Assembly (NCBI GenBank): GCA_031287685.1
Contig: JAITSQ010000035.1
Coordinates: forward strand, 35,070-99,069
Source: Clostridiales bacterium
GTDB taxonomy: Bacteria; Bacillota; Clostridia; Lachnospirales; WQUN01
Direction: 5' to 3'
DNA: 64,000 nucleotides
In this document: piece after piece, positions 45,823 to 55,415 of the stretch
How the letters are laid out: the number at the start of each line of letters is the position of its first letter
Numbering within the stretch: position 1 is the first letter of the stretch
The notes under the pieces: model-generated
Seen by the model: only the letters and a program-made list of their open reading frames with translations
What the model was told of the DNA's origin: nothing
Database searches by the model: none
Made by a program: the position numbers and the translations under genes

Positions 45823-47702
45823 AAGCCGTCCCCGGATTCCGCAAGATTCTCCCATTCGCCGTAAAGCGCGGCAAGCCGCCCCTCCGCTTCCGCCTTTTTG
45901 CCGTAAAATTCCCGCGACAATTCTTGAGACGCGTAAACCTCCTCTTCGGAAAATTTTTCCTCATATCCCTTTATTTCGCGCTCCGTTTTTTCTATCTCCG
46001 CTTCAAGTTTTGACAGCGCCGCCTTCCGCCTGCGCGCGGCTTTTCCCGGATTTTCGGATTTCTCCGGCTTCTGAACCCTTTGAACCGGGGTTTCTTTTAT
46101 TTCTTTTTGTTCCTCCGCCTTTTTCGTCAAGTAATAGTCGTAATCCCCATAATAAATATTCGCCCCGTCCGGCGTAAGCTCAATTATTTTGTCGGCTGTG
46201 GCGTTAATAAAATACCTGTCGTGAGAAATATAAAGAACCGTGCCGGTATAATTATTCAGCGCGTCCTCCAGAATTTCCTTTGAATACATATCAAGATTAT
46301 TCGTAGGTTCGTCCAGCAGCAGGAAATTAGCCGCGCCCAGCATTATTTTGGCGAACGCCACCCGCCCGAGCTCACCGCCGCTTAAAGAGTCCGTCGCCTT
46401 AAAAACTTCGTCCCCCGTGAAAACGAAGGCCGCGAGCGCCTTCCGCAGCTCTCCGTCGCCAAGACCCGGAGCCGCGGCGCGAAGCTCCTCAATTATCGTG
46501 TTTTCGCGGTTTATGTTCTGGTTCTCCTGGTCGTAAAAGCCGACGCAAACCCCCGCGCCAAGAACAGCCTTGCCGCCGTCCGGCTCCGCCTCCCGCATAA
46601 TTATTCGAAAAATCGTTGATTTCCCCGCGCCGTTCGCGCCGATAAGCGCGGCCTTCTCGCCCCTTTTCATCTCGAACGAAACTCCGGAAAAAAGCGGCCC
46701 CGCGTAAGACTTCGCCAAATCCTCGACTTTCAGCACGTCAAGGCCGCTCTGCCTTTTCGGCGAAAGCGTCACCCTCATTTTTTCCGCCGCTTGCCCCGGC
46801 CGCTCCGAAAGCGGCATTTTATCCAAAAGTTTCTGGCGGCTTTCCGCGCGTTTTACGGATTTTTCCCGGTTATATGAGCGCAGGACGCGGATAACTTCCT
46901 CCTGCCGCTTGATTTCCTTCTGTTGGTTCAGATACTGCCGCTCCGCTGTTTCGCGCTCAATTTCCCGGCGCACGGAAAACTCGGTATAATTTCCCCCGTA
47001 ACTTTTAGTCCGCCCGTTTTCAAGCTCAATTACCTTCGTAACGATTTTATCCAGAAAATACCTGTCGTGCGATATAATCAGCGCCGCGCCGTCATATTCG
47101 GCCAAAAAGTTTTCGAGCCACGCCACGGACGCTATGTCAAGGTGGTTTGTCGGCTCGTCGAGCAGCAGCAAATCCGGCTTCCCCAAAAGGAGCTTCGCCA
47201 GCCGCGCGCGCATTTTCTCCCCGCCGGACATGGCGCCCAGCGGCATATTCCGCTGTTCCTCCGAAAAACCCAAGCCAGCGATGACGCTTTCCACCCGCCC
47301 TCGGCAGCTGTAGCCCTTTTTGTCGTCGAATTCCCGCCGGAGCCGGAGATACTTTTCGGCAAGCCCGCCGGACTCCCCGCCTTGCTCAAGCCGCGCCTCA
47401 AGCTCCTTAAGCTCGCCCTCCAAGGCTATTATGTCCGCGAAAACGCATAGAAGCGCCTCGTACAAAGTGCCGCCCCCGCTGTCGTCGGCCTGCTTCGTGT
47501 ACGTAAAGTCCGCCCCTTTTTTCAGCTCGATTGTCCCCGCGTCCGCCTCCTCTTCCCCGGTCAGAATACGAAAAACGGTGGTTTTCCCCGCGCCGTTCAC
47601 GCCGACGAGCGCGGCTTTTTCGCCGTCGTCAAGGCAGAAGGAAACGTCCCTCAAAACCTCCGTTCCGTAAGATTTTTTCAAGCCCCGCGCGTTCAGTATC
47701 AT
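45819..47702 (-). CDS. ABC-F family ATPase
   Basis: 627-aa ABC-F protein: two ABC domains with no membrane spans. First Walker A GVNGAGKTTVF, signature MSGGEKMRARLAKLLLG, Walker B LLLLDEPTNHLD; second Walker A GANGAGKSTIF, signature LSGGELGRVAFAKIMLG, LLLDEPTNNLDM. The linker between them has the typical basic helices, and a C-terminal coiled coil extends from about 530. Such proteins act on the ribosome E site (translation factors or target protection); the exact subgroup (Uup/YdiF-like) is not certain. ATG 47702 after AGGAAA. Confidence 0.93.
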   Translation of the reverse strand: MILNARGLKKSYGTEVLRDVSFCLDDGEKAALVGVNGAGKTTVFRILTGEEEADAGTIELKKGADFTYTKQADDSGGGTLYEALLCVFADIIALEGELKELEARLEQGGESGGLAEKYLRLRREFDDKKGYSCRGRVESVIAGLGFSEEQRNMPLGAMSGGEKMRARLAKLLLGKPDLLLLDEPTNHLDIASVAWLENFLAEYDGAALIISHDRYFLDKIVTKVIELENGRTKSYGGNYTEFSVRREIERETAERQYLNQQKEIKRQEEVIRVLRSYNREKSVKRAESRQKLLDKMPLSERPGQAAEKMRVTLSPKRQSGLDVLKVEDLAKSYAGPLFSGVSFEMKRGEKAALIGANGAGKSTIFRIIMREAEPDGGKAVLGAGVCVGFYDQENQNINRENTIIEELRAAAPGLGDGELRKALAAFVFTGDEVFKATDSLSGGELGRVAFAKIMLGAANFLLLDEPTNNLDMYSKEILEDALNNYTGTVLYISHDRYFINATADKIIELTPDGANIYYGDYDYYLTKKAEEQKEIKETPVQRVQKPEKSENPGKAARRRKAALSKLEAEIEKTEREIKGYEEKFSEEEVYASQELSREFYGKKAEAEGRLAALYGEWENLAESGDGL

Positions 47703-47716
47703 CAAATCTTTCCTGA

Positions 47717-49081
47717 CTATATGGTGATTATTCCCAAGCCGTTCAGCACGCTTGAAATCAGTATGGCGAGCATCGCCAGGGGCGCGACGTACTTAATCAG
47801 CGCCCTGTAAATCTTTTCCCGCCCAAACGGAGACGACTTTTTCACCTCGTCCACGATAAAATCCGGACTGAGCGCAAACCCAATGAAAACGCACGTGCAG
47901 AGCGCGACTATCGGCATAATCACCGAATTGCTGAAAAAATCCAGCATATCAAGCATACTCATACCTCCGGCGGAAACTCCGGAAAGCGGGCCGAAACCCA
48001 GCGAGACCACGCCTCCCAGCGCCGCCACGATCGCAAACGCGATAAGACACGCCCGCCTCCTGCCGACATGAAGCCTGTCCTGAAACACGGAGACGACCGC
48101 CTCTATGACAGACATATACGAAGTAATAGCGGCAAAAAGCACGAGCAGAAAGAACGCGAAGCCTATAAATCCAGACGCGCGGCCCATACTGACGAAAAGT
48201 TTCGGCAGGGTCACGAACATAAGGCCCGGCCCCGCCTGCATAGCGGACTCATCCCCGCCGGAAAAAACGAACACCGCCGGCACAATCATCATACCCGCCA
48301 GAAACGCGGCGGCTGTGTCGAAAATTTCTATACGCTTAACCGCTTTTTCAATATTTTCCTCTTTTTTCATATACGAACCGTAGGTCACCATAATGCCCAT
48401 AGCAAGCGACATAGAGTAGAACATCTGCCCCATAGCGCCAAGCACGGCGCCGCCCGACAGCTTAGAAAAATCCGGGTACAGGTAATACTTCAGGCCGCCC
48501 ATTGCCCCCGGCAGCGTCAGGGAATACGCCGTCACCAGCAAGAGCAGCAGACCCAACGCCGGCATAAGGATTTTGCTCACGCCCTCTATGCCTTTTTCCA
48601 AGCCCGTCGCCACAAGCGCGAAGGACACGACCGTAAAAACAAGCCAGTAAGAAAGAGGCTGCCCTACTCCGCTGATAAATTCACTAAAATAAAAATCACT
48701 GGCGGCGCGCGCTCCGTTCCCGCTCAGAAACACGACGGCGTACTTAAGCACCCACCCGCCTATGACGCAGTAATAGCACATTATGACAATAGGCACGACG
48801 GAACTCAGGACACCCAGAAAAGCCCATTTTTCGTTGAGCTTCCTGTACGCGCCGATGACCGAAAGCCGCGTGTTCCGCCCGATTGCGATTTCCGTAGTCA
48901 TAAGCGTAAAACCCAGCGTCAGCGCCAGAATAATATATATTATAAGGAATATTCCGCCTCCGTACTTCGCCGCGAGATACGGAAACCTCCAGATATTTCC
49001 AAGCCCTATCGCGGAAGCCGCCGCTGATATTACAAATCCAACGCTCCCGCTGAAGGTAGCGCGCGGTTTTTTACTGTTCAT
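47717..49081 (-). CDS. sodium-dependent transporter (NSS/SNF family)
   Basis: 454-aa secondary transporter of the neurotransmitter:sodium symporter family. It begins with the unwound TM1 region GFVISAAASAIGLGNIWRFPY that binds Na+ and substrate, and shows about 11-12 spans. TM6-like FYSMSLAMGIMVTYGSYM and TM8 SYMSVIEAVVSVFQD are also typical. Bacterial relatives move amino acids (LeuT, MhsT), so an amino acid is the likely substrate. I prefer ATG 49079-49081; a TTG ten codons upstream is possible. Just upstream of the ABC-F gene (14 nt), probably co-transcribed. Confidence 0.93.
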   Translation of the reverse strand: MNSKKPRATFSGSVGFVISAAASAIGLGNIWRFPYLAAKYGGGIFLIIYIILALTLGFTLMTTEIAIGRNTRLSVIGAYRKLNEKWAFLGVLSSVVPIVIMCYYCVIGGWVLKYAVVFLSGNGARAASDFYFSEFISGVGQPLSYWLVFTVVSFALVATGLEKGIEGVSKILMPALGLLLLLVTAYSLTLPGAMGGLKYYLYPDFSKLSGGAVLGAMGQMFYSMSLAMGIMVTYGSYMKKEENIEKAVKRIEIFDTAAAFLAGMMIVPAVFVFSGGDESAMQAGPGLMFVTLPKLFVSMGRASGFIGFAFFLLVLFAAITSYMSVIEAVVSVFQDRLHVGRRRACLIAFAIVAALGGVVSLGFGPLSGVSAGGMSMLDMLDFFSNSVIMPIVALCTCVFIGFALSPDFIVDEVKKSSPFGREKIYRALIKYVAPLAMLAILISSVLNGLGIITI

Positions 49082-49131
49082 TATCTGCCGGGCGCCCTTG
49101 CCCTCCCCCAATCTTTTTTGTCTTATCGTTA

Positions 49132-50334
49132 TTACTCCACCTTAAACTCCGCCCAAGCGACGACTTTCATACGCTTTGTAACAAGCGCCTTGCCCCCTTC
49201 GGTCGTGTCCGCGTAATATTCCCGGACGTCCGTGCCGTCGTCATAAACGCCGTTGTATATATCCTTTACTATACGATAAGTCCCCGGCTTCAGAGGGTAT
49301 ATATCCGGCTCTATCGCATACTCAACGCTTTTCCCCGGCTCTATAGACTGCGACCAGTATGCTCCGAAAGTAGTTTCCGGTTTTTTCTTATAAACCCTTC
49401 TCCAAATATCGTTTTCGCCTTTGCGGAGCAGGGCGAAGCGCCCGGGGTTATCGGTAAACGCCCCCGGCATATCCAGATTAGTCAGCGTCGCCTTTATATC
49501 CTCGGAATCCTCAAGGCGGTATACGTCTTTTTCGGTTTTGAAGTCCACATGACCGCTGCCCTCGATATTAAAAACAATCCCCACCGGGCGGTTATAACCA
49601 AAGCCTGATTCGTGGAAAGAGTCGTGCCTGTCGTCGTTCTGGGCATAGGCGGTCTTCCCCTCGGCGGGCGGCCCGATTCTCAAAATTTTCATCTCGCCGG
49701 GGTCGGAGCTGTAGTATTGCGCGATGCCCCATATATCATACTTCTTGCCCTTATATTCGTGGTCGATAAGCGAGTCGTCCTTGTCCGAATAAACCGTTTC
49801 GGCCCCCGGCAGGCGCGAATTGCGCCAGAAAAACGGCGCGGCGTCGAGAATTTTCTCCTCGCCCGGCCCGGTTTCCCCAGGTTTAGGAATTGTCCTGTAT
49901 CCCGTTACAGACTCGCCCGTCTTGCTGTTCATATGCGTGAAAACATAAGCCCCCTCCGGTACTATCCCGGCCGCGTCCACACCGTAGTTTATGGCGCAAG
50001 TCCCTTTTTTGCTCTCAACAGCGGCTTTGGCCTTAGTCAGGTTGACCGCGAAAGCCATACCGGCGGGGATTAAGTTTTTAGACTTTGTGACGACGGGGCT
50101 ATCCCACGCCCAGCCTTTCGGATTGTCAAGGATTACTTTTTCGCCCGTTTCCGGGTCAACGTAATAAAGCGACTTTATGCCCGCCTTGACGTCCTCTGAG
50201 GAAGGAGTGGAAACCCCCGCGCTTTTCGGCACAAGCGTCCGCCCGGCGGAGTCTTTTTTTACGTCCGCCGAAACGGCGTCGGAGTTCGCGCAAATAACCG
50301 CGAGAACGGTTGCCGCCCACAAAAATTTTTTCAA
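49132..50334 (-). CDS. secreted protein with C-terminal Ig-like domain, unknown function
   Basis: 400 aa from a TTG at 50332-50334, giving a signal peptide (MKKFLWAATVLAVICANSD, cleavage near SADV) with AAAGGG about 10 nt upstream. Middle region (about 40-250) not recognised; rich in G, D, Y and K. The C-terminal part (about 270-370) resembles the immunoglobulin-like domain of several clostridial surface proteins: YRLEDSEDIKATLTNL, then FALLRKGENDIWRRVY, then SVEYAIEPDIYPLKPGTYRIV. It lies 15 nt downstream of the prepilin peptidase gene, so probably belongs to the pil unit. It carries no prepilin cleavage motif. Confidence 0.68.
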   Translation of the reverse strand: MKKFLWAATVLAVICANSDAVSADVKKDSAGRTLVPKSAGVSTPSSEDVKAGIKSLYYVDPETGEKVILDNPKGWAWDSPVVTKSKNLIPAGMAFAVNLTKAKAAVESKKGTCAINYGVDAAGIVPEGAYVFTHMNSKTGESVTGYRTIPKPGETGPGEEKILDAAPFFWRNSRLPGAETVYSDKDDSLIDHEYKGKKYDIWGIAQYYSSDPGEMKILRIGPPAEGKTAYAQNDDRHDSFHESGFGYNRPVGIVFNIEGSGHVDFKTEKDVYRLEDSEDIKATLTNLDMPGAFTDNPGRFALLRKGENDIWRRVYKKKPETTFGAYWSQSIEPGKSVEYAIEPDIYPLKPGTYRIVKDIYNGVYDDGTDVREYYADTTEGGKALVTKRMKVVAWAEFKVE

Positions 50335-50349
50335 GTAAACCAAGCCCTT

Positions 50350-51234
50350 TCAGTTGCCAATCGGCCGCATCATATTCTGCGGCGGCGCGGGCATAGCCTT
50401 CGAGACGTACCAGTGTATAATCTGCGCGCCCCAGTAGAAGCAGACCAAAACGCCCACCGCAAGCCCTGGCGCGAACGGCAGCACCGGGTCGTCCGGTGAT
50501 TCCGCCTCCAGCGGCTCGTCCGACTCCTCCGTGGGCAGGTCGCTGCGCGTCGGCATCTCGCGCTTGAAAAGCCGCATAGCCAGAACGCCGAAAAGTGACG
50601 CCACCGCCCCGACGAACATCGAAAACAGTATGTTTTTCCACCCTAAGAACAGGCCGCAAGCCGCCATAAATTTAATATCGCCTCCGCCCATACCTTCTTT
50701 CTGAAGCGCTATCGCCGCCACATACCCCACAATATAAAGCGTCCCCCCGCCGACAAGAAAGCCTATGAGCCGCTCGTGCCACACAAGGCGGTCGTCGAAA
50801 AAAAACATCGGCGCGGAAATAATCACAATAGCCAATACGAGCGAATTCGGCACGATAAACGTGTCGAGGTCTATCATTGATATTGCCAGCAGGAGCGACG
50901 AAAACGCCGCCGCGCACAGGGCGGCCGGCGTTTTCATCCCCAAAAGCGCGGGCAGAAGCCAAAGCGCCCCGTTTATAAGCTCAATAGCCGGATACCTTGG
51001 GGAAATCGGCTGTTTGCAGGCCTTACACTTCCCCCCAAGGGCGAGGTAACTTAAAATGGGGATATTTTCAAGCGCGCTTATCATATGCCCGCATTTCGGG
51101 CAGGACGAGCGCGGCTTCACAATGCTTTTCCCGTTCGGGAGGCGGTAAATGACCACGTTCAGAAAGCTCCCCACGCACAACCCGAACAGGAAAAAGACGG
51201 CAGGCTCCATAAATTTTAATATCGTCAGTAACAA
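50350..51234 (-). CDS. pilD: prepilin peptidase (A24 family)
   Basis: 294-aa membrane peptidase/N-methylase for type IV prepilins. The N-terminal domain has two CxxC pairs (CPKCGH, CKACKQ) as a zinc site for the methylase part. The catalytic aspartates lie in SMIDLDTFIVPN and GGGDIKFMAACGLFLG. About 7-8 spans. The C-terminal tail contains an unusual acidic insert (EESDEPLEAESPDD, about 238-252) before the last span. TTG start 51232-51234 after GGAGG. Next to pilT and pilB. Confidence 0.94.
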   Translation of the reverse strand: MLLTILKFMEPAVFFLFGLCVGSFLNVVIYRLPNGKSIVKPRSSCPKCGHMISALENIPILSYLALGGKCKACKQPISPRYPAIELINGALWLLPALLGMKTPAALCAAAFSSLLLAISMIDLDTFIVPNSLVLAIVIISAPMFFFDDRLVWHERLIGFLVGGGTLYIVGYVAAIALQKEGMGGGDIKFMAACGLFLGWKNILFSMFVGAVASLFGVLAMRLFKREMPTRSDLPTEESDEPLEAESPDDPVLPFAPGLAVGVLVCFYWGAQIIHWYVSKAMPAPPQNMMRPIGN

Positions 51235-51248
51235 GGCTGGGCCTCCTC

Positions 51249-52379
51249 TTAATAAGCCGAAGCGTACCTTTTGAACACCTCAAGATCAAACGAGTGCATA
51301 AGCCCCTGTTGATAAGACAAGACGCCCTTCTTGACAAGGTTCGCCAAGTAATAATCCATAGGAATCATATCGTTTTTGATACCTGTCTGCATCATTGTGT
51401 TGATTTGGTGCGTCTTGCCCTCGCGGATAATATTGCGTATGGCGTCGTTCACGATAAGCAGCTCCACCGCCGCTACGCGCCCCTTGCCGTCCGCCGTTTG
51501 TATAAGCCTCTGCGATATAACGCCTTGAACCACGGAGGCCAGCTGCGTGCGCACCTGCGGCTGCTGATACGGCGGGAAAACGTCTATAATACGGTCGATT
51601 GTCTGGGCCGCGGAGGGCGTATGCAGCGTCGAAAGCACGAAATGCCCTGTTTCGGCGGCGGTTATGGCTGTGCCGATTGTCTCAAAATCGCGCATTTCGC
51701 CTACGAGTATAACGTCCGGATCCTCGCGGAGGGCGGCGCGGAGCGCGTTTGAGAAGCTCTGCGTGTCGTCGTTTACCTCGCGCTGGTTAATCATTGCCGC
51801 TCCGTGAGAGTGCACGTACTCAATCGGGTCTTCTATAGTGATGACGTGACAGTTGCGGTTTTCGTTTATATGGCGAATCATCGCGGCAAGCGTCGTCGAT
51901 TTGCCGGAGCCGGTCGGCCCGGTCACAAGGAACAGCCCGCCCTTACGCATAGCGATTTCCTTAAGCACCTCCGGCATCTCAAGCTCGGCCAGCGTTGGGA
52001 TTTTCGGGCGGATTACGCGGATTGCGGAGGCCAGGCTCTTGCGCTGTTTGTACACGTTTACGCGAAAACGCCCCACGCGCGGGATTGAGAATGAAAAGTC
52101 CACCTCTCCCTTCTGGCTTAGCGTATGCTGCGACTCGCCGTCAAGAAGCTGTCCGGCAAGCTCCGCTGAAGTCTCCATATTCAGCTTCGCTTCGCTAATC
52201 GGCAGAAGCTCGCCCTTTATGCGCATAAGCGGCGGCATGCCCACAGTAAAATGCACGTCCGAAGCATCTTTGCGCATTGCGTCCGTCAGTATTTCGATAA
52301 CGTCATAGCCGGTCTTTTCTTCCTTTTCAGGACTCATTCCCGGCATATTGAAGTTGAAATTTGATGTGTTAAAATCCAT
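51249..52379 (-). CDS. pilT: type IV pilus retraction ATPase PilT
   Basis: 376-aa hexameric ATPase of pilus retraction. The N-terminal PAS-like domain ends with RFRVNVYKQR; Walker A TGPTGSGKSTTLAAM; Asp box ITIEDPIEYVH; Walker B RAALREDPDVILVGEMRD; His box LSTLHTPSAAQTIDRIID; and the PilT-type C-terminal signature DAIRNIIREGKTHQI, which separates it from PilB. An N-terminal 25-residue N/F/M-rich tail is extra. ATG after GGAGGG. Retraction ATPase implies twitching or DNA uptake. Confidence 0.95.
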   Translation of the reverse strand: MDFNTSNFNFNMPGMSPEKEEKTGYDVIEILTDAMRKDASDVHFTVGMPPLMRIKGELLPISEAKLNMETSAELAGQLLDGESQHTLSQKGEVDFSFSIPRVGRFRVNVYKQRKSLASAIRVIRPKIPTLAELEMPEVLKEIAMRKGGLFLVTGPTGSGKSTTLAAMIRHINENRNCHVITIEDPIEYVHSHGAAMINQREVNDDTQSFSNALRAALREDPDVILVGEMRDFETIGTAITAAETGHFVLSTLHTPSAAQTIDRIIDVFPPYQQPQVRTQLASVVQGVISQRLIQTADGKGRVAAVELLIVNDAIRNIIREGKTHQINTMMQTGIKNDMIPMDYYLANLVKKGVLSYQQGLMHSFDLEVFKRYASAY

Positions 52380-52407
52380 AAAATCAGCCCTCCGTCTGCG
52401 TTTTTTA

Positions 52408-54114
52408 TTACATATCTACAGAATAAGTAACCTTAAGCATTTCCTCCGTAGTCGTCGTCCCGGCCATAACAAGCGCCATCGCGCTGTCCCTCAGAGACAG
52501 GGCGCCGAGCCGGCTGCCCATCTGGCGGATTTGCTCCGTGGTCGCCTTCTTTTCAATCAAATCCTTGATTTCCTTGCCGATAGGCAGAACCTCGTGTATG
52601 GCGGTACGCCCGGAATAACCAGTGCCGTTGCAGGAGATGCACCCCGCGCCCTTATAGAGCTTGCGCGGTTCCTTGAGCTTGAGCATCATCATCTCGCTGT
52701 GGTCGGGTGTGTACTCCGTCTTGCATTTCGGGCAAATCTTGCGCACAAGGCGCTGGGCAATAATCCCCACCACGGAAGTTGCCACCAGGTAATGCGGGAT
52801 TCCCATATCCACAAGGCGCGAAACGGACGACGGCGCGTCGTTGGTATGGATGGTGGAGAGCACAAGATGCCCCGTTATGGCCGCTTTTGAGGCAATCTCG
52901 GCAGTCTCGCCGTCGCGGATTTCGCCAATCATTATTATGTCCGGATCCTGGCGAAGTATGGAGCGCAGACCGGAGGCGAAAGTCAGCCCCGCGCGGACGT
53001 TTACCTGCACCTGGTTTATCCCCGCCAGCTTGTTCTCCACAGGGTCCTCCACCGTTATAATGTTGGTGTCAATTTTGTTAAACTCCGTGAGCACCGTGTA
53101 CAGCGTCGTGGACTTACCGGAGCCGGTCGGCCCGCAGACGAGTATAATCCCGTTGGGGTTCTGTATAATCTTCTCAAACAGCTCCATATTTTTGGGGGTA
53201 AAGCCTATGCTGTCCCGCGAGTATTTAGCGTTCTTGCCCAAGCCCAGGACGCGCATAACCACCTTTTCGCCGTAAACCGTGGGCAATATGCTCACGCGGA
53301 TGTCCACGCGGCGGTTATCCACGGTCATCTCCACGCGCCCGTCCTGCGGCAGGCGCTTTTCGGCTATGTCAAGCCCGCTTATGATTTTTATGCGGGTGAT
53401 TACGGGCGCGTGCGCGGCCTTGGGCACGCGCATAATTTCCTGAAGCGCGCCGTCCACGCGGAAGCGTACGCGCATTTCGTTTTCCAAAGCCTCAATATGA
53501 ATATCGCTGGCCTTTTTTCTGATAGCGTCCACGAGCATAGAGTTAATCAGCTTAACAACCGGGGCGTTGGCCACCTCGCTCTCGGAAAGGCGGGACAATT
53601 CGTCCATATCTATGCCGCTGTAATCCGCCTGAAGCTCCTCGACGGCGTGCACCGCGGACTCCCCGCTGTAATAGCGGTCAATCGCGTTCATTATGTCGGC
53701 TTTCATCGCCATAACCTGGTGAATCCTGTAGTGCGTTACGCGCTTAACGTCCTCCTCGGCGTAATAGTTAAGCGGGTCGTCCATAGCGATAGTCAGCTCG
53801 TCGTCCGAAATGGCGAGGGGAATCATCGTGTGGCGGCGGCAAAGGTTTTCGTCAAGTATGGACGTGACCTCCGGGGGGATTCTCATATCCGTAATGTCAA
53901 CAATCGGAATCCGGTACTGAAACTCAAGCACCTTCTTAATCTGGATTTCCGTCGTGAAACCCTTGTCGATCAAAATTTCGCCCACATATTTCGGGGAATT
54001 GGTTTCTTTCTTGAATCGCAAAACTTCGTCGAGCTGCTCCCTCGTGATTACGTCATTTTGTAAAAGCAGCTCGCCAAGCGGCATTCTTCCCTGTAAGGCA
54101 GCCAAGTCCATCAC
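52408..54114 (-). CDS. pilB: type IV pilus assembly ATPase PilB (GspE family)
   Basis: 568-aa extension ATPase. N-terminal MshEN-like domain (LGELLLQNDVITREQLDEVL and ISDDELTIAMDDPLNYYAEEDV), Walker A CGPTGSGKSTTLYTVL, ITVEDPVENKLAGINQVQ, and a tetracysteine zinc site CPKC...CISC (about 470-505). Starts GTG 54112-54114 or ATG 54109-54111, with a weak ribosome binding site. PilC and pilins are not next to it, which is unusual; upstream are two unassigned genes in the same direction. Confidence 0.94.
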   Translation of the reverse strand: MMDLAALQGRMPLGELLLQNDVITREQLDEVLRFKKETNSPKYVGEILIDKGFTTEIQIKKVLEFQYRIPIVDITDMRIPPEVTSILDENLCRRHTMIPLAISDDELTIAMDDPLNYYAEEDVKRVTHYRIHQVMAMKADIMNAIDRYYSGESAVHAVEELQADYSGIDMDELSRLSESEVANAPVVKLINSMLVDAIRKKASDIHIEALENEMRVRFRVDGALQEIMRVPKAAHAPVITRIKIISGLDIAEKRLPQDGRVEMTVDNRRVDIRVSILPTVYGEKVVMRVLGLGKNAKYSRDSIGFTPKNMELFEKIIQNPNGIILVCGPTGSGKSTTLYTVLTEFNKIDTNIITVEDPVENKLAGINQVQVNVRAGLTFASGLRSILRQDPDIIMIGEIRDGETAEIASKAAITGHLVLSTIHTNDAPSSVSRLVDMGIPHYLVATSVVGIIAQRLVRKICPKCKTEYTPDHSEMMMLKLKEPRKLYKGAGCISCNGTGYSGRTAIHEVLPIGKEIKDLIEKKATTEQIRQMGSRLGALSLRDSAMALVMAGTTTTEEMLKVTYSVDM

Positions 54115-54188
54115 CCTGTTTTCTATATTATTTAGTTTACGCCGTCAAGAACCCGTATCCGGCGCGAATACAGATTCTAAGCCGTCCG

Positions 54189-55394
54189 TTAAAGCCTTGT
54201 TTCCCACTCGTTTCGGTAATCGTTCGATTTTCCCAGAAGGATATTCAGCATTTCCTTGACGTACATTTTATCCACGCCCGTGAAAAACAGCTGCATATAG
54301 TCGTCCTCGCCGCGCTCCACCATAAAATCCCTGGCGGATTTGCGCGCGTCTACCTCTGAAAAACTCGCGACATTCAGCGACAGCATCGGGTTGCGGCAGT
54401 AAAGCGAATACTCGGACACTCCGTCGTCAATCACGTTGAAATCACCGAAGATTATCTTAACGATGTGGTTTTCCCCGTCATACCGAATATCTTTTATGTC
54501 GTCCGCGAACTCGTCTATAAACAGGCGGCTCTTGCGTTCGTCCATATAGGTCGTCAGCATATACAGCTTATTCCACAAAATCAGCTTTTCGGAGGTTTCC
54601 GCCGGATAACCCGCCCAGAAAGCCTTGTCATACTCGCGGATTTCCTTGGCTTCGCCGTCTTTTTCAAGTTTTTTCTTGAACACGCCCTCTTCCTTCCGAG
54701 AGGGCGGCAGCCCAAAACGCTCGACGAGCCGCTTGTTCGCCTCAGTCGAATACCCCGATTGGTCAAACAAGTCCAGGTAATGTATAATCACTTTCGGGTT
54801 AATATCCTCCGCCAAGGCCGCGAACTGCTCCAGCAGCGAAAAATTTTTACGGAGCGTCTCCTTGTCGGCGGCGAGAATCAGCTCCGAAACTATATCGCGC
54901 CAGAACGGGCTTCCCGGAATAATGCCGAAATCCGGCAGGAGCTTCCGAAGCGCCCCCTGAGCCTGCATTGCCTGAAAAGCCGCTTTCACCGGTTCCCCGC
55001 AGAAATTGCGGGAGTATATGAGCCGCCCGTCCTTATTAGGGACTTTATCCATTCCGCGCGTTTTCGCTATCCCCTCAAATACCTTGAGTATATTCGGGTT
55101 TTTGTAATCATATTGAAAAACCGCCCACAGCAGCCCCAGAATCCGTCCGCCGGCCCTTTTGACAAGCGCCCGCGTCAAGCTCTCCGGGACGGTCTCGCTT
55201 TTTAATGAAAGTATGGCCTCCTCAAGCTGATAACCCGTCAAGGTCTCCTCCGCGAAGGCCCCGCTTTCAAAAAAGGAGATCGTTTTTTTCGCGTCGCCCT
55301 TTCTCTTAAGCGGAAACTCCGTCTTATAAAGGAACCGTTCCTTCAGGCCGTCGATGACTTTCGGGAAGTAAGCGGGGGTATAAAGGTCGCTCAT
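54189..55394 (-). CDS. unassigned soluble protein paired with the 800-aa helical-tail protein
   Basis: 401 aa, no signal peptide or membrane span, family not recognised. Mainly helical in the first 250 residues, with HYLDLFDQSGYSTEANKRLVERF around 210. A more mixed C-terminal part follows, with FWAGYPAETSEKLILWNKLYML about 270, then FGDFNVIDDGVSEYSLYC and the end ARDFMVERGEDDYMQLFF. The FW..Y and W positions recall EH-signature (ZorC-type) proteins, but I cannot confirm this and give it low weight. ATG after GGGAGG; 21 nt after the upstream gene, so both form one transcript, with pilB 74 nt further on. Confidence 0.65.
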   Translation of the reverse strand: MSDLYTPAYFPKVIDGLKERFLYKTEFPLKRKGDAKKTISFFESGAFAEETLTGYQLEEAILSLKSETVPESLTRALVKRAGGRILGLLWAVFQYDYKNPNILKVFEGIAKTRGMDKVPNKDGRLIYSRNFCGEPVKAAFQAMQAQGALRKLLPDFGIIPGSPFWRDIVSELILAADKETLRKNFSLLEQFAALAEDINPKVIIHYLDLFDQSGYSTEANKRLVERFGLPPSRKEEGVFKKKLEKDGEAKEIREYDKAFWAGYPAETSEKLILWNKLYMLTTYMDERKSRLFIDEFADDIKDIRYDGENHIVKIIFGDFNVIDDGVSEYSLYCRNPMLSLNVASFSEVDARKSARDFMVERGEDDYMQLFFTGVDKMYVKEMLNILLGKSNDYRNEWETRL

Positions 55395-55415
55395 AAAACG
55401 CCTCCCTTTCCCGGA

